A stretch of DNA of 27,271 nucleotides from Athalassotoga sp964433875. GTDB lineage: Bacteria; Thermotogota; Thermotogae; Mesoaciditogales; Mesoaciditogaceae. The stretch spans positions 1 to 27,271 of the forward strand of contig CAYSSO010000024.1 of the NCBI GenBank assembly GCA_964433875.1, in the 5' to 3' direction. The notes under the pieces are model-generated. The model had not been told where the DNA came from. It was given only the letters and a program-made list of their open reading frames with translations, and made no database searches. The translations under genes and the position numbers were made by a program. Below are positions 14,030 through 20,292 of the stretch, one piece after another; position 1 is the stretch's first letter, and each line of letters begins with the position of its first letter.

Positions 14030-14805
14030 CCAAGGATCTCCTTCACAGTTTTGTAAAGATGACCATTTCCCACTTTTGAAAGGATCTCTCCATGAAGATT
14101 ATCGGCAAATTTTCGGGCTTCTTCAATACCCATGATCTTTACCAGGGTAGCCTTATTTTCCTCTACATCCTTTCGAGGCGTCTTTCCAATCTGATCAAAG
14201 GTTGCTGTAAGATCCATTATGTCGTCGATAATTTGAAAGTAGGTACCAAAACTGTATCCGGCCTCTGCATAAGAAGTTGGATCCTCTCCGGTCATAAGGG
14301 GTCCAAAGGAAAATGCAAAGGCAAAAAGAGATCCGGTCTTGCCTCTGTACATTTTAAGTATTTCTTCTCTCGTTGGAAGTTCACGATTTTTTGCCATGAG
14401 TATATCCATCGTTTCGCCATTTACAAGTTCTATGAGCGTCCTTGTGAAAGCCTTTATCACGTTGTTATTTTTGGATTCGGTGCATGTGTACCCCGCTATC
14501 GAAAAAAGCAGATCTCCGGCCATTATCGCAACGTCTTCTCCGAATTTCACGTGATTTGACGGCATCCCTCTTCTGTACGAATCGTTGTCGATCGCTGGCA
14601 GATCATCGTGGATCAAAGATCCAGCATGCATCATCTCGGTCGCGCACGCGACCTTCATCGCAATCTCTTCATCAACGTTAAAATCGCGGGCGCTCGCGAG
14701 AACGAACTTCGGCCTTAACCGTTTTCCCGGCAACTTCAAAGTATAGAGCGCCGCTTCTTGGAGCCGCGGGGATAAATTAAAATCTTTTACAATCTTTTCC
14801 ATCAT
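14026..14805 (-). CDS. ispA: Polyprenyl diphosphate synthase (farnesyl/geranylgeranyl type)
   Basis: This is a cytoplasmic prenyltransferase condensing isopentenyl diphosphate with allylic diphosphates to make C15-C20 precursors for quinones, undecaprenol or other isoprenoids. It has LPGKRLRPKFVLAS (substrate-binding GKR), the first Asp-rich motif DDLPAID (the bacterial six-spaced form), a TGSLFAFAF helix and the second Asp-rich motif QIIDDIMD, followed by GKTPRKDVEENKATL. It is 259 residues from ATG 14805. I choose that start over ATG 14856 because AAGGA lies nine bases upstream at the end of the preceding gene, and it avoids a 47-base overlap. The prenyl chain length made cannot be decided by eye. 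Confidence 0.9.
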   Translation of the reverse strand: MMEKIVKDFNLSPRLQEAALYTLKLPGKRLRPKFVLASARDFNVDEEIAMKVACATEMMHAGSLIHDDLPAIDNDSYRRGMPSNHVKFGEDVAIMAGDLLFSIAGYTCTESKNNNVIKAFTRTLIELVNGETMDILMAKNRELPTREEILKMYRGKTGSLFAFAFSFGPLMTGEDPTSYAEAGYSFGTYFQIIDDIMDLTATFDQIGKTPRKDVEENKATLVKIMGIEEARKFADNLHGEILSKVGNGHLYKTVKEILG

Positions 14806-14809
14806 GAGG

Positions 14810-15331
14810 TCAATTTCCTTCGTGGCCTTCACCTTCGCCTTTCTCTTCATTTTCAAAATATTTTCTTATCTGATCTATATCGAGATGTTCTACAAAGTCT
14901 TTGAACTCTCTTTCTTCCGTTTGATCCTGATCCTCTATCCTTATGCCTCCTTCTGCTATTATCTTTTCGGTGGTAAAGATCGGTATCGATTTCTTTGTGG
15001 CAAGGACGATTCCATCTGAAGGCCTGCAATCTATTTCCTTTTTTTGATCATTTATTTTCAATATCAATTTTGCCCTGTAGGTATTGTTTTCCAAAGAATC
15101 TATGAATAATCTTTCGGGAATGGCACCAAAACTGTCTATTATATTTAACATGAGATCATGAGTCAAAGGTCTTGGAAACTCGGCCTTTTGAAGGGCGAGA
15201 GAAAGCGCAAATGCTTCACATGATCCTATCCATATTGGAAGGACAAGTGGAGAATTCGGTATCTCGAGAATAACAACAGGCGTGTTGTTACGCTTGTCAA
15301 ATGCCAATCCTTTGACTTTCACTTCTTTCAT
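14810..15331 (-). CDS. Bifunctional nuclease family protein (DUF151)
   Basis: This 173-residue cytoplasmic protein belongs to the DUF151/BFN family, whose plant members have nuclease activity and whose T. maritima member has a known fold (from memory TM0160). Visible family features are VKGLAFDKRNNTPVVIL, LPIWIGSCEAFALSLAL, PRPLTHDLMLNIIDSFGA and the C-terminal CRPSDGIVLATKKSIPIF (about 102-119). The last 40 residues are acidic, containing EDQDQTEEREF and GEGEGHEGN. The ATG at 15331 has AAGGAGGTGATTTGA in front and overlaps the end of plsC by 35 bases. Its biochemical role in bacteria is not settled. Confidence 0.88.
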   Translation of the reverse strand: MKEVKVKGLAFDKRNNTPVVILEIPNSPLVLPIWIGSCEAFALSLALQKAEFPRPLTHDLMLNIIDSFGAIPERLFIDSLENNTYRAKLILKINDQKKEIDCRPSDGIVLATKKSIPIFTTEKIIAEGGIRIEDQDQTEEREFKDFVEHLDIDQIRKYFENEEKGEGEGHEGN

Positions 15332-16064
15332 TCAAATCACCTCCTTCGATCCTTTGCAACTCGGCCGTCATTTTTTCCTTTAAAAAATCCGCGATTTCTT
15401 TTGAACTCATCTTTTCGATCTCTTCAAATTTTATGATGGGCATTATGGAAAGATATACATCGGCTTTTTTTATGTACATCGAACCTTTCGGCATCGATCT
15501 CTCCGTTCCGGATATCACAATCGGAAGAATCGGAACTCTTGCTTTGGTTATTATCTTCATTGATCCTGCTTTAAATTCGTGTATTTTTCTGTCTGTGCTT
15601 CTCGTGCCTTCGGGAAAAATGGCTATAACCTGGCCTTCTTGGTGCATTTTTTTTATTATGTTATCTATGGCATGAACGGCATCTCGTGGATTTTCTCTGT
15701 CTATAAGTTCTCCTCCAAGCACTTTTAAGAACTTCCCAACTGTGAAAAAATTACCCAATTCCTTCTTGGCTATAAAACCGGTGTGTGGATTTACGTATCC
15801 CTGAATAAGAGTTATATCGAGCATGCTTCTGTGATTCGCAACTATTATGTATGGACCTTTTGGGGGTATATTTTCTTTTCCAAAGATATGAACCTTACTT
15901 CCCAGAAAGGAAAAGGATCTTCTTCCCCATCTTCCAACATGAAGATTTATGTATTTTTCCCTTTCTATGCCACTTCTTTTTTTGACTCCTCTGACAAAGA
16001 AAGGAGCATAAGCCATATAGAATAAAAATGCAATTATGGTAAAAAGATAACGAATAACTCCCAT
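15297..16064 (-). CDS. plsC: 1-acyl-sn-glycerol-3-phosphate acyltransferase
   Basis: This membrane-associated acyltransferase makes phosphatidic acid from lysophosphatidic acid in phospholipid synthesis. It is 255 residues, typical of PlsC. An N-terminal hydrophobic segment (about 4-24) is followed by motif I NHRSMLD, then GFIAKKELG (motif II region), motif III IFPEGTRS and motif IV LPIVISG. It is the first gene of a minus-strand operon with the DUF151 gene, the prenyl synthase, the lipase-like gene and the TPR gene. AAAAGGGTG lies just before the ATG, close behind an extended -10 promoter. The match to the family is clear. Confidence 0.93.
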   Translation of the reverse strand: MGVIRYLFTIIAFLFYMAYAPFFVRGVKKRSGIEREKYINLHVGRWGRRSFSFLGSKVHIFGKENIPPKGPYIIVANHRSMLDITLIQGYVNPHTGFIAKKELGNFFTVGKFLKVLGGELIDRENPRDAVHAIDNIIKKMHQEGQVIAIFPEGTRSTDRKIHEFKAGSMKIITKARVPILPIVISGTERSMPKGSMYIKKADVYLSIMPIIKFEEIEKMSSKEIADFLKEKMTAELQRIEGGDLNERSESQRIGI

Positions 16065-16080
16065 TTTTTCACCCTTTTAA

Positions 16081-16089
16081 TTATACCAT
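16081..16089 (-). promoter_or_regulatory. Extended -10 promoter of the plsC operon
   Basis: The minus strand reads TGGTATAAT, a perfect -10 with a TGn extension, with transcription expected to start near 16074. That leaves a leader of about ten bases before the plsC ATG at 16064. A poor -35 (TTGTCT, 20-base spacing) is present; the extension may compensate. Confidence 0.6.
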
Positions 16090-16120
16090 GAATGATTTTG
16101 CAGATAGACAAAGTTATTGA

Positions 16121-16148
16121 AAAAACAAACGGCAGGATAACCTGCCGG
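16121..16148 (-). terminator. Intrinsic terminator after speE
   Basis: On the minus strand a seven-base-pair GC-rich stem CGGCAGG/CCTGCCG with a four-base loop is followed by TTTGTTTTTT. It begins about 20 bases after the speE stop and closes the polyamine operon before the plsC promoter. Confidence 0.9.
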
Positions 16149-16168
16149 ATCGATGATTTTATCTTAAC

Positions 16169-17032
16169 TCAGATCAAAGACATGAGCCTTTCAAGAAAGG
16201 AGGGAAGAGCGAAGGCTGCATCGTGAATTTTACGATTGTAATATATCAATGTTCCATCGAGCGCTTTTATTCTTGATTCGTCTCCTTTGAATGAGGGATC
16301 AACATTTTTCGATGCGTAAACAAAGACCCAAAACCCGGAAGGATACATAGGAACAAAAGAGACATAAGGTTTAACGATCGGAAAGGCTTTCTTTATCTCT
16401 CTAAAACATCTTTCCATCTCTTTGGAATCGTAAACTGGATTTTCAGCCTGAACAGAGATCACTCCATTATCTTTAAGCGCTTCCCGGCAGGCCGAATAAA
16501 ATTCTTCTGTGAAAAGAGAATTGCCGGCTCCTTTATATGGATCTGTCGAATCGACTATTATGACATCGTATTCGTTTTTCTTTCTGAATACGAAATTCTT
16601 CCCATCTTCGTTGTATATAGAAACGGCCGGATCCATGATTTTAGATGCAACAGAAGGAAAATATTCCTTGCAAGTTTTTATAACGTCAGGATCTATCTCT
16701 ACAAGGTCGACTCTTTTGACCGTTTTGTGCTTTAAGACCTCTCTTACGGTACCGCCATCTCCTCCGCCGATGACAAGGACATTCTCGGGATTGGAATGTG
16801 AAAAGAGAGGGACATGGGCAATCATCTCATGATACGTGAATTCCCATCTCTCGTTAAGTTGGACCATTCCATCCATAACAAGCACCTTTCCAAGATCGGG
16901 CGTTGAGAATACGTCTATCTTTTGAATGGAACTTTGCTTTGAAAAGTCGATCTTGCTTAGACGGTATTTTGTGCTTACATTTCCTCCAGCCGTGAATTCC
17001 TCGAAAAAGAAAGGCAAATTTTCTTTAGCCAA
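16169..17032 (-). CDS. speE: Spermidine synthase (polyamine aminopropyltransferase)
   Basis: This enzyme transfers the aminopropyl group of decarboxylated S-adenosylmethionine to putrescine or a related amine. It is 287 residues, the family length. It carries the N-terminal beta region with VLVMDGMVQLNERWEFTYHE, the nucleotide-binding loop GGGDGGT (89-95), the acidic strand end DLVEIDPDVI (109-118) and the catalytic gate DSTDPYKGAG (161-170). TTG 17032 is the start; its first codons overlap the speD stop by eight bases. Substrate breadth (spermidine, longer or branched polyamines common in thermophiles) cannot be read from the sequence. Confidence 0.95.
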   Translation of the reverse strand: MAKENLPFFFEEFTAGGNVSTKYRLSKIDFSKQSSIQKIDVFSTPDLGKVLVMDGMVQLNERWEFTYHEMIAHVPLFSHSNPENVLVIGGGDGGTVREVLKHKTVKRVDLVEIDPDVIKTCKEYFPSVASKIMDPAVSIYNEDGKNFVFRKKNEYDVIIVDSTDPYKGAGNSLFTEEFYSACREALKDNGVISVQAENPVYDSKEMERCFREIKKAFPIVKPYVSFVPMYPSGFWVFVYASKNVDPSFKGDESRIKALDGTLIYYNRKIHDAAFALPSFLERLMSLI

Positions 17033-17414
17033 CTTTCACACCTTCCAATCCTTCGATTCCAATTTTATCGTATTCTCCTCTTTGAAGTTCTATGATCGAT
17101 TCTCTTTGGGATTTCATAACATCTTTAAGATACTCAAAAGCCTTCCACGGATCAACGGAATCCCCACATGTGAATATATCAACGGCAGCATAACCATACT
17201 CCGGCCACGTATGAATTGACAGATGAGATTCTGCAATTACGACCACTCCACTGACTCCGTAAGGATCGAATCGGTGAAAAGTGGAGTTAACAATCGTAGA
17301 ATTAGCCTTTCTTGCTGCAACTCTCATGTGTTCCTCGATGCCGGCTACATCGTCGAGAATGGATGGTTCACAACCATAAAGTTCTATAAGCAGATGTCTT
17401 CCAAGAGCCTTCAT
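17025..17414 (-). CDS. speD: S-adenosylmethionine decarboxylase proenzyme
   Basis: This is a pyruvoyl-dependent decarboxylase supplying the aminopropyl donor to SpeE. It is 129 residues, the short prokaryotic class. The self-cleavage site is E62-S63 in VVIAESHLSIHTWPEYG; Ser63 becomes the pyruvoyl group. His68 and Cys83 (FTCGD), needed for processing and catalysis, are present. I start at ATG 17414, preceded by AAAGGAGG with nine-base spacing; the longer upstream frame has no support. It lies 17 bases after the regulator gene and overlaps speE, so all three are one operon. Confidence 0.96.
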   Translation of the reverse strand: MKALGRHLLIELYGCEPSILDDVAGIEEHMRVAARKANSTIVNSTFHRFDPYGVSGVVVIAESHLSIHTWPEYGYAAVDIFTCGDSVDPWKAFEYLKDVMKSQRESIIELQRGEYDKIGIEGLEGVKVG

Positions 17415-17431
17415 ATGCGGCGCGCCTCCTT

Positions 17432-17965
17432 TTAATCTATAGTTATCCACAACAAAATAGCCTTCTTTGACTTTGAAACATTTCTTAACTGGTGTTTCCT
17501 GTCGGCTTTGTAATAAAAGCAATCCCCGCTTTTCAATTTGAATCTCACATCATCAAGCCATAGTTCAACGTTACCTTCTATAACATACCCGAATTCTTCC
17601 CCCTGATGATAATTCTCCGCAAGAGTTTCTCCTTCGGGCTTGATCACAACTATTTTTGGATCTATCTTTTTGTCCTCGACACCGGGTATCAAAAGCATGG
17701 ATTTTATTCCTTCGGGTTCATCGTAAAGAGGCACCCTATCTTTTTTCGTGAAAACAACCTTTGATGGAACCTCTTCGGCAAAGAATTGTTTCAGACTTAT
17801 TCCCAACACATTAAGGATCTGTTCTAAAGTTGCTATTGAAGGCGAAGTTTTGTCCCTCTCAAGCAAAGAAATAAATCCCTTTGTAAGGTCTGCCCTCTCG
17901 GCAAGTTCTTCTTGAGTGAATCCCCTTGAAAGTCTTAACCTTTTCAATTTTGCCCCTATTTCCAT
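17432..17965 (-). CDS. XRE-family regulator with C-terminal cupin domain
   Basis: This 177-residue DNA-binding regulator has an N-terminal XRE helix-turn-helix (GAKLKRLRLSRGFTQEELAE followed by LTKGFISLLERDKTSPSIAT, residues 4-50). A linker leads to a cupin effector domain with the metal/ligand pattern YHQGEEFGYVIEGNVELWLD (about 117-136) and GDCFYYKADRKHQLRN. Such XRE-cupin proteins commonly sense small molecules. Its place as first gene before speD-speE, an order I recall from Thermotoga, suggests it senses polyamines or S-adenosylmethionine-related metabolites and controls its own operon. I choose ATG 17965 (AAGAGG seven bases upstream) rather than the longer frame from 18013, whose extra codons would lie over the P2 -10/operator region. 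Confidence 0.92.
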   Translation of the reverse strand: MEIGAKLKRLRLSRGFTQEELAERADLTKGFISLLERDKTSPSIATLEQILNVLGISLKQFFAEEVPSKVVFTKKDRVPLYDEPEGIKSMLLIPGVEDKKIDPKIVVIKPEGETLAENYHQGEEFGYVIEGNVELWLDDVRFKLKSGDCFYYKADRKHQLRNVSKSKKAILLWITID

Positions 17966-17992
17966 GTAAAACCTCTTTAATGATATTTTTTT

Positions 17993-18008
17993 GTTTAAAA
18001 TATTAAAC
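17993..18008. promoter_or_regulatory. Palindromic operator candidate at the proximal promoter
   Basis: GTTTAAAATATTAAAC is a near-perfect palindrome with arms GTTTAA and TTAAAC around four bases. It covers the -10 element of promoter P2, so a bound protein would block RNA polymerase. The same TTAAAC core recurs twice at promoter P1. Binding by the XRE-cupin regulator encoded immediately downstream is my inference. Confidence 0.6.
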
Positions 18009-18030
18009 CACAAAAAACAGCAACTGTCAA
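18002..18030 (-). promoter_or_regulatory. Promoter P2 of the regulator-speD-speE operon
   Basis: TTGACA (18025-18030) and TTTAAT (18002-18007) are spaced by exactly 17 bases on the minus strand. The transcript would begin near 17995, about 30 bases before the regulator ATG. The -10 is embedded in the GTTTAA palindrome. Confidence 0.8.
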
Positions 18031-18090
18031 GAAAAAATTTTCAATTCATTTCAAATAATTCCATTTTGTTGTGCACACAAATCTAATATA

Positions 18091-18119
18091 ATTAAACAAA
18101 TTGATTAGCAGCGTTAAAC
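18091..18119. promoter_or_regulatory. Paired TTAAAC half-sites at the distal promoter
   Basis: TTAAAC occurs at 18092-18097 and again at 18114-18119, a 22-base repeat distance or about two helical turns, directly downstream of the -10 of promoter P1. The motif equals the arms of the palindrome at 17993-18008, suggesting a common binding protein on one face of the helix. Confidence 0.45.
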
Positions 18120-18148
18120 AGTATATCATTTTTATTTTTCAATGTCAA
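18120..18148 (-). promoter_or_regulatory. Promoter P1 of the regulator-speD-speE operon
   Basis: A consensus TTGACA (18143-18148), 17-base spacer and TATACT (18120-18125) form a strong sigma70-type promoter on the minus strand. Transcription would begin near 18113. It starts just after the terminator at 18160-18187, so the operon is insulated from upstream genes. Confidence 0.85.
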
Positions 18149-18159
18149 TAGTTTGGGAT

Positions 18160-18187
18160 AAAAAAACCGCCCGTTCTTCCGGGCGGT
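18160..18187 (-). terminator. Strong intrinsic terminator upstream of the polyamine operon
   Basis: The minus strand carries an eight-base-pair stem ACCGCCCG/CGGGCGGT with a six-base loop followed by seven T. It ends transcripts arriving from the small membrane-protein gene (ending at 18291) or from a short transcript that may start near 18222. Confidence 0.92.
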
Positions 18188-18222
18188 GGTGAGGAGGAAG
18201 CACTCAGACGGTGACGTTAACT
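18160..18222 (-). ncRNA. Possible small RNA with an SD-complementary tract
   Basis: An extended -10 element TGTTATACT (18229-18237, minus) with a loosely spaced TTGAAA could start a transcript near 18222 that ends in the strong terminator at 18160, giving about 63 bases. The unpaired middle reads CTTCCTCCTCACCACC, complementary to Shine-Dalgarno sequences such as GAGGAGGAAG. A minor alternative is a 13-codon peptide MEYVILLIVNVTV (18204-18245), but it lacks a ribosome site and its ATG lies upstream of the predicted start. The region may simply be the 3' untranslated end of the gene at 18291. Confidence 0.3.
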
Positions 18223-18290
18223 ATTAGAAGTATAACATATTCCATACCATTGTTTTCAAAATGTTCTCTAAAAATTCTTATTATTGTCAC

Positions 18291-18626
18291 TTACCACTTT
18301 TCCCAGAAGTTGGGGGTGATAGTCTTTTTCAAAAGTATGTGAATTCCTATTCCTATAAGATAAGAGGCTATCAAGGCTACAAAGGTTTGATTGAGAGAGA
18401 ATCTGCAGCCGAAGATTTGAAATATGCTTGTAAATAAAAAGGTTGAGAATATTATTCCACCTATGCCTATAAAGTTTCTTTTCGTCAATTCTCTTATACC
18501 TTCCACGGCAAAGAATATGGCAAATATTATTTCTACAATGAGCCGGAAGTTAAAATTAAAAATCCCTATTATCGAAAGAAATAGAAATAGCCCAACGATC
18601 AAAAGAAAAAGCGCGAATGCCTTCAT
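18291..18626 (-). CDS. Small multi-pass membrane protein, unknown function
   Basis: This 111-residue protein has three or four hydrophobic helices: AFALFLLIVGLFLFLSIIGI, then LIVEIIFAIFFAVEGI, then FIGIGGIIFSTFLFTSIFQI, then FVALIASYLIGIGIHILL. It has a short basic C terminus. It is reminiscent of small DUF-type or LiaF-N-like membrane proteins, but I do not recognise the family. ATG 18626 is chosen because GGAGAG lies just upstream and the ATG overlaps the preceding stop by four bases (ATGA), so it is translationally coupled to the nuclease-like gene. Confidence 0.75.
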   Translation of the reverse strand: MKAFALFLLIVGLFLFLSIIGIFNFNFRLIVEIIFAIFFAVEGIRELTKRNFIGIGGIIFSTFLFTSIFQIFGCRFSLNQTFVALIASYLIGIGIHILLKKTITPNFWEKW

Positions 18627-19147
18627 ATTCTCTCCTTTATCCACTTCTTTGAAAGACCCTTTCTTAAGGCCTCTCTTATATCATTCCCATCTTTTAAAAT
18701 GACCCCCACGGAGTACGCCTGCTTTTTTGCCGCCCTTGTAAAGGTGGAGGTAGAAACAACCACCGCATACTTTAGGCGTGGAAAGCCATTACTTTTCCAA
18801 TACTCCATGCCGGTAAATACTTCTTGAATAGCTTTATTTGTCACCCCATTCGCGTAATTTTTGGCCTGAACTGCTATCCTGTTATCGAGTATCAGATCAA
18901 CGCCAAAATCCGACGCGTTTGTATTGGACGTTGGCTTTTTGACATTCCAGCCGCTTTGAGCAAAAAAAGTCTCCAAAAACTTCTCAAATTCCTTTCCATC
19001 ACCATTTCCCGCAACTACTTCAAACCATTCTCTTAATCTCTTCAAATTCTTACTTTTTTTGTAAGAATAGGAAATGACGTAAGCAAAAAAAATCACCAAG
19101 ACGAAGAGTATCAAAAACAAAATCGCATAAATTCCAAAGCCATCCAA
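18623..19147 (-). CDS. Membrane-tethered restriction-endonuclease-like (Mrr-type) protein
   Basis: This 174-residue protein has one N-terminal membrane helix (YAILFLILFVLVIFFAYVIS) and a cytoplasmic Mrr_cat-type nuclease fold: GKEFEKFLETFFAQSGWNVK, then SDFGVDLILDNRIAVQAKNY (catalytic D then Q-x-K), then VTNKAIQEVFTGMEYWKS and AVVVSTSTFTRAAKKQA. These are the standard strands and helices of the family. The gene starts at TTG 19147 (GAGAGG about eight bases upstream) and lies divergent to the flagellar operon. No modification or helicase partner is nearby, so a role as a classical restriction enzyme is unlikely. Housekeeping or phage-sensing roles are open. Confidence 0.82.
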   Translation of the reverse strand: MDGFGIYAILFLILFVLVIFFAYVISYSYKKSKNLKRLREWFEVVAGNGDGKEFEKFLETFFAQSGWNVKKPTSNTNASDFGVDLILDNRIAVQAKNYANGVTNKAIQEVFTGMEYWKSNGFPRLKYAVVVSTSTFTRAAKKQAYSVGVILKDGNDIREALRKGLSKKWIKERI

Positions 19148-19163
19148 ACCGAATAACCTCTCT

Positions 19164-19191
19164 TTGGGATAACCTCGCGTTATGATATAAT
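19164..19191 (+). promoter_or_regulatory. Promoter of the fliQ-led flagellar operon
   Basis: TTGGGA (19164-19169) and a perfect TATAAT (19186-19191) with a 16-base spacer lie on the plus strand in the divergent spacer. Transcription would begin near 19198, about 50 bases before the fliQ start. The elements are of sigma70 type rather than a FliA-type promoter. Confidence 0.7.
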
Positions 19192-19246
19192 GCTTCAGAT
19201 AACCATTAACATTTTACCACAACTTGTTAAGAAAAGGGGTGATCTT

Positions 19247-19513
19247 TTGACTTCCGGGGTTTTCATGGACGTCATCAAGCAGGGCATCTTTCTCTTTTTA
19301 ATCGTGGTAAGTCCTGCTCTCATAGTAAGTCTTGTGGTGGGCCTTGTCATAAGTATCTTTCAGGCGATAACCCAAATAAATGAACAAACCCTTACTTTCG
19401 TTCCAAAGATACTCGCAGTCTTTTTTACCATAGCCTTAACAGGTTCGTGGATGTTTCAAAAAGTCATAGACTACACTATTACACTATGGACCCAGTATTT
19501 ATCGATGATATAA
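19247..19513 (+). CDS. fliQ: Flagellar export gate protein FliQ
   Basis: This is a two-helix membrane subunit of the flagellar type III export gate. It has FLFLIVVSPALIVSLVVGLV and TFVPKILAVFFTIALTGSWM with the conserved loop ISIFQAITQINEQTL between them, a near-perfect family match. I start at TTG 19247 because AGGGGTGAT lies five to six bases upstream and it gives 88 residues and the usual N terminus (M-T-x-x-x-x-M-D). ATG 19265 would be six residues shorter. fliP is not directly upstream, which is unusual for this gene set. Confidence 0.93.
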   Translation: MTSGVFMDVIKQGIFLFLIVVSPALIVSLVVGLVISIFQAITQINEQTLTFVPKILAVFFTIALTGSWMFQKVIDYTITLWTQYLSMI

Positions 19514-19517
19514 ATTT

Positions 19518-20291
19518 ATGAGTCTCGATTTGTTTTTTGAAACAAAATTCCTTGTCTGGATAATGATCCTGACAAGGCTTGTTGGTTTGTTTTTCTTTTC
19601 TCCATTTTTAGGTGCGTCTTTTATACCAAGAAGTGTCAAAATTTTGATAATTCTCATACTTTCGTGGATATTGACACCTTATTCCAGCGCCGTTGTTTAC
19701 CTTTCGACCCCTGTTGGTGTAATAGCGTGGATGATCTTTGTGAATTTCACGATAGGAATGGCAATAGGACTTTTTGCCACAATCTTTTTCGATGCCGTTC
19801 AACTCGCGGGCCAGATTTACGGCTATCAAATAGGATTTGCCGTCGCTAACGTGCTTGATCCTCAAAGCGATCAGCAGGTACCAATTCTGGGTCAACTAAT
19901 GTACCTTATAGCTGCATACCTTTTTGTCTCAATCGAAGGACCGGGTATTTTGATAAATGCTTTAACATCCTCCCTTCAAATGATTCCCGTTAACACGCTT
20001 TACATTGGAACCTCTTTTGTGCCAACTTTTTGGAAAGAGGTCGGCACTATTTTTTCTGTTGGGATGCAAATAGGCTTTCCGATAATAGCCTTTATGATAA
20101 TGGTTACTTTATTGCTCGGAATTATGGCAAAGGTTATGCCGCAGATGAACATTTTCATGGTGGGACTGCCACTTAACATACTCGTAGGCCTTTTGATGTT
20201 TTCCGTTTTGATTCCGATCTGGTTTACAGTCTTTGGAGATATTTTAAGTCAACTTTCGACAAAGTTAATGGTTTTAATTTCGGAGATGTGA
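19518..20291 (+). CDS. fliR: Flagellar export gate protein FliR
   Basis: This 257-residue integral membrane protein has about six helices and completes the FliPQR export gate. Family features are ILTRLVGLFFFSPFLGASFI near the N terminus, the conserved GQIYGYQIGFAVANVLDPQ (about 95-113) and the C-terminal MPQMNIFMVGLPLNILVG. ATG 19518 follows fliQ by four bases. The next gene, flhB, begins one base after its stop. In some bacteria fliR and flhB are fused; here they are separate but adjacent. Confidence 0.94.
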   Translation: MSLDLFFETKFLVWIMILTRLVGLFFFSPFLGASFIPRSVKILIILILSWILTPYSSAVVYLSTPVGVIAWMIFVNFTIGMAIGLFATIFFDAVQLAGQIYGYQIGFAVANVLDPQSDQQVPILGQLMYLIAAYLFVSIEGPGILINALTSSLQMIPVNTLYIGTSFVPTFWKEVGTIFSVGMQIGFPIIAFMIMVTLLLGIMAKVMPQMNIFMVGLPLNILVGLLMFSVLIPIWFTVFGDILSQLSTKLMVLISEM

Positions 20292-20292
20292 C

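Noticed and set aside
14806..14856. Longer start (ATG 14856) for the prenyl synthase
   Set aside because: It would overlap the DUF151 gene by 47 bases and add a Lys-rich tail, while ATG 14805 has a proper ribosome site.
17415..17522. 36-residue N-terminal extension of SpeD
   Set aside because: It would run over the regulator gene; ATG 17414 with AAAGGAGG gives the standard length and puts the cleavage Ser at 63.
18068..18079. TTGTGCACACAA as an operator
   Set aside because: Only the central TGTGCACA is palindromic and it occurs once, so chance is likely.
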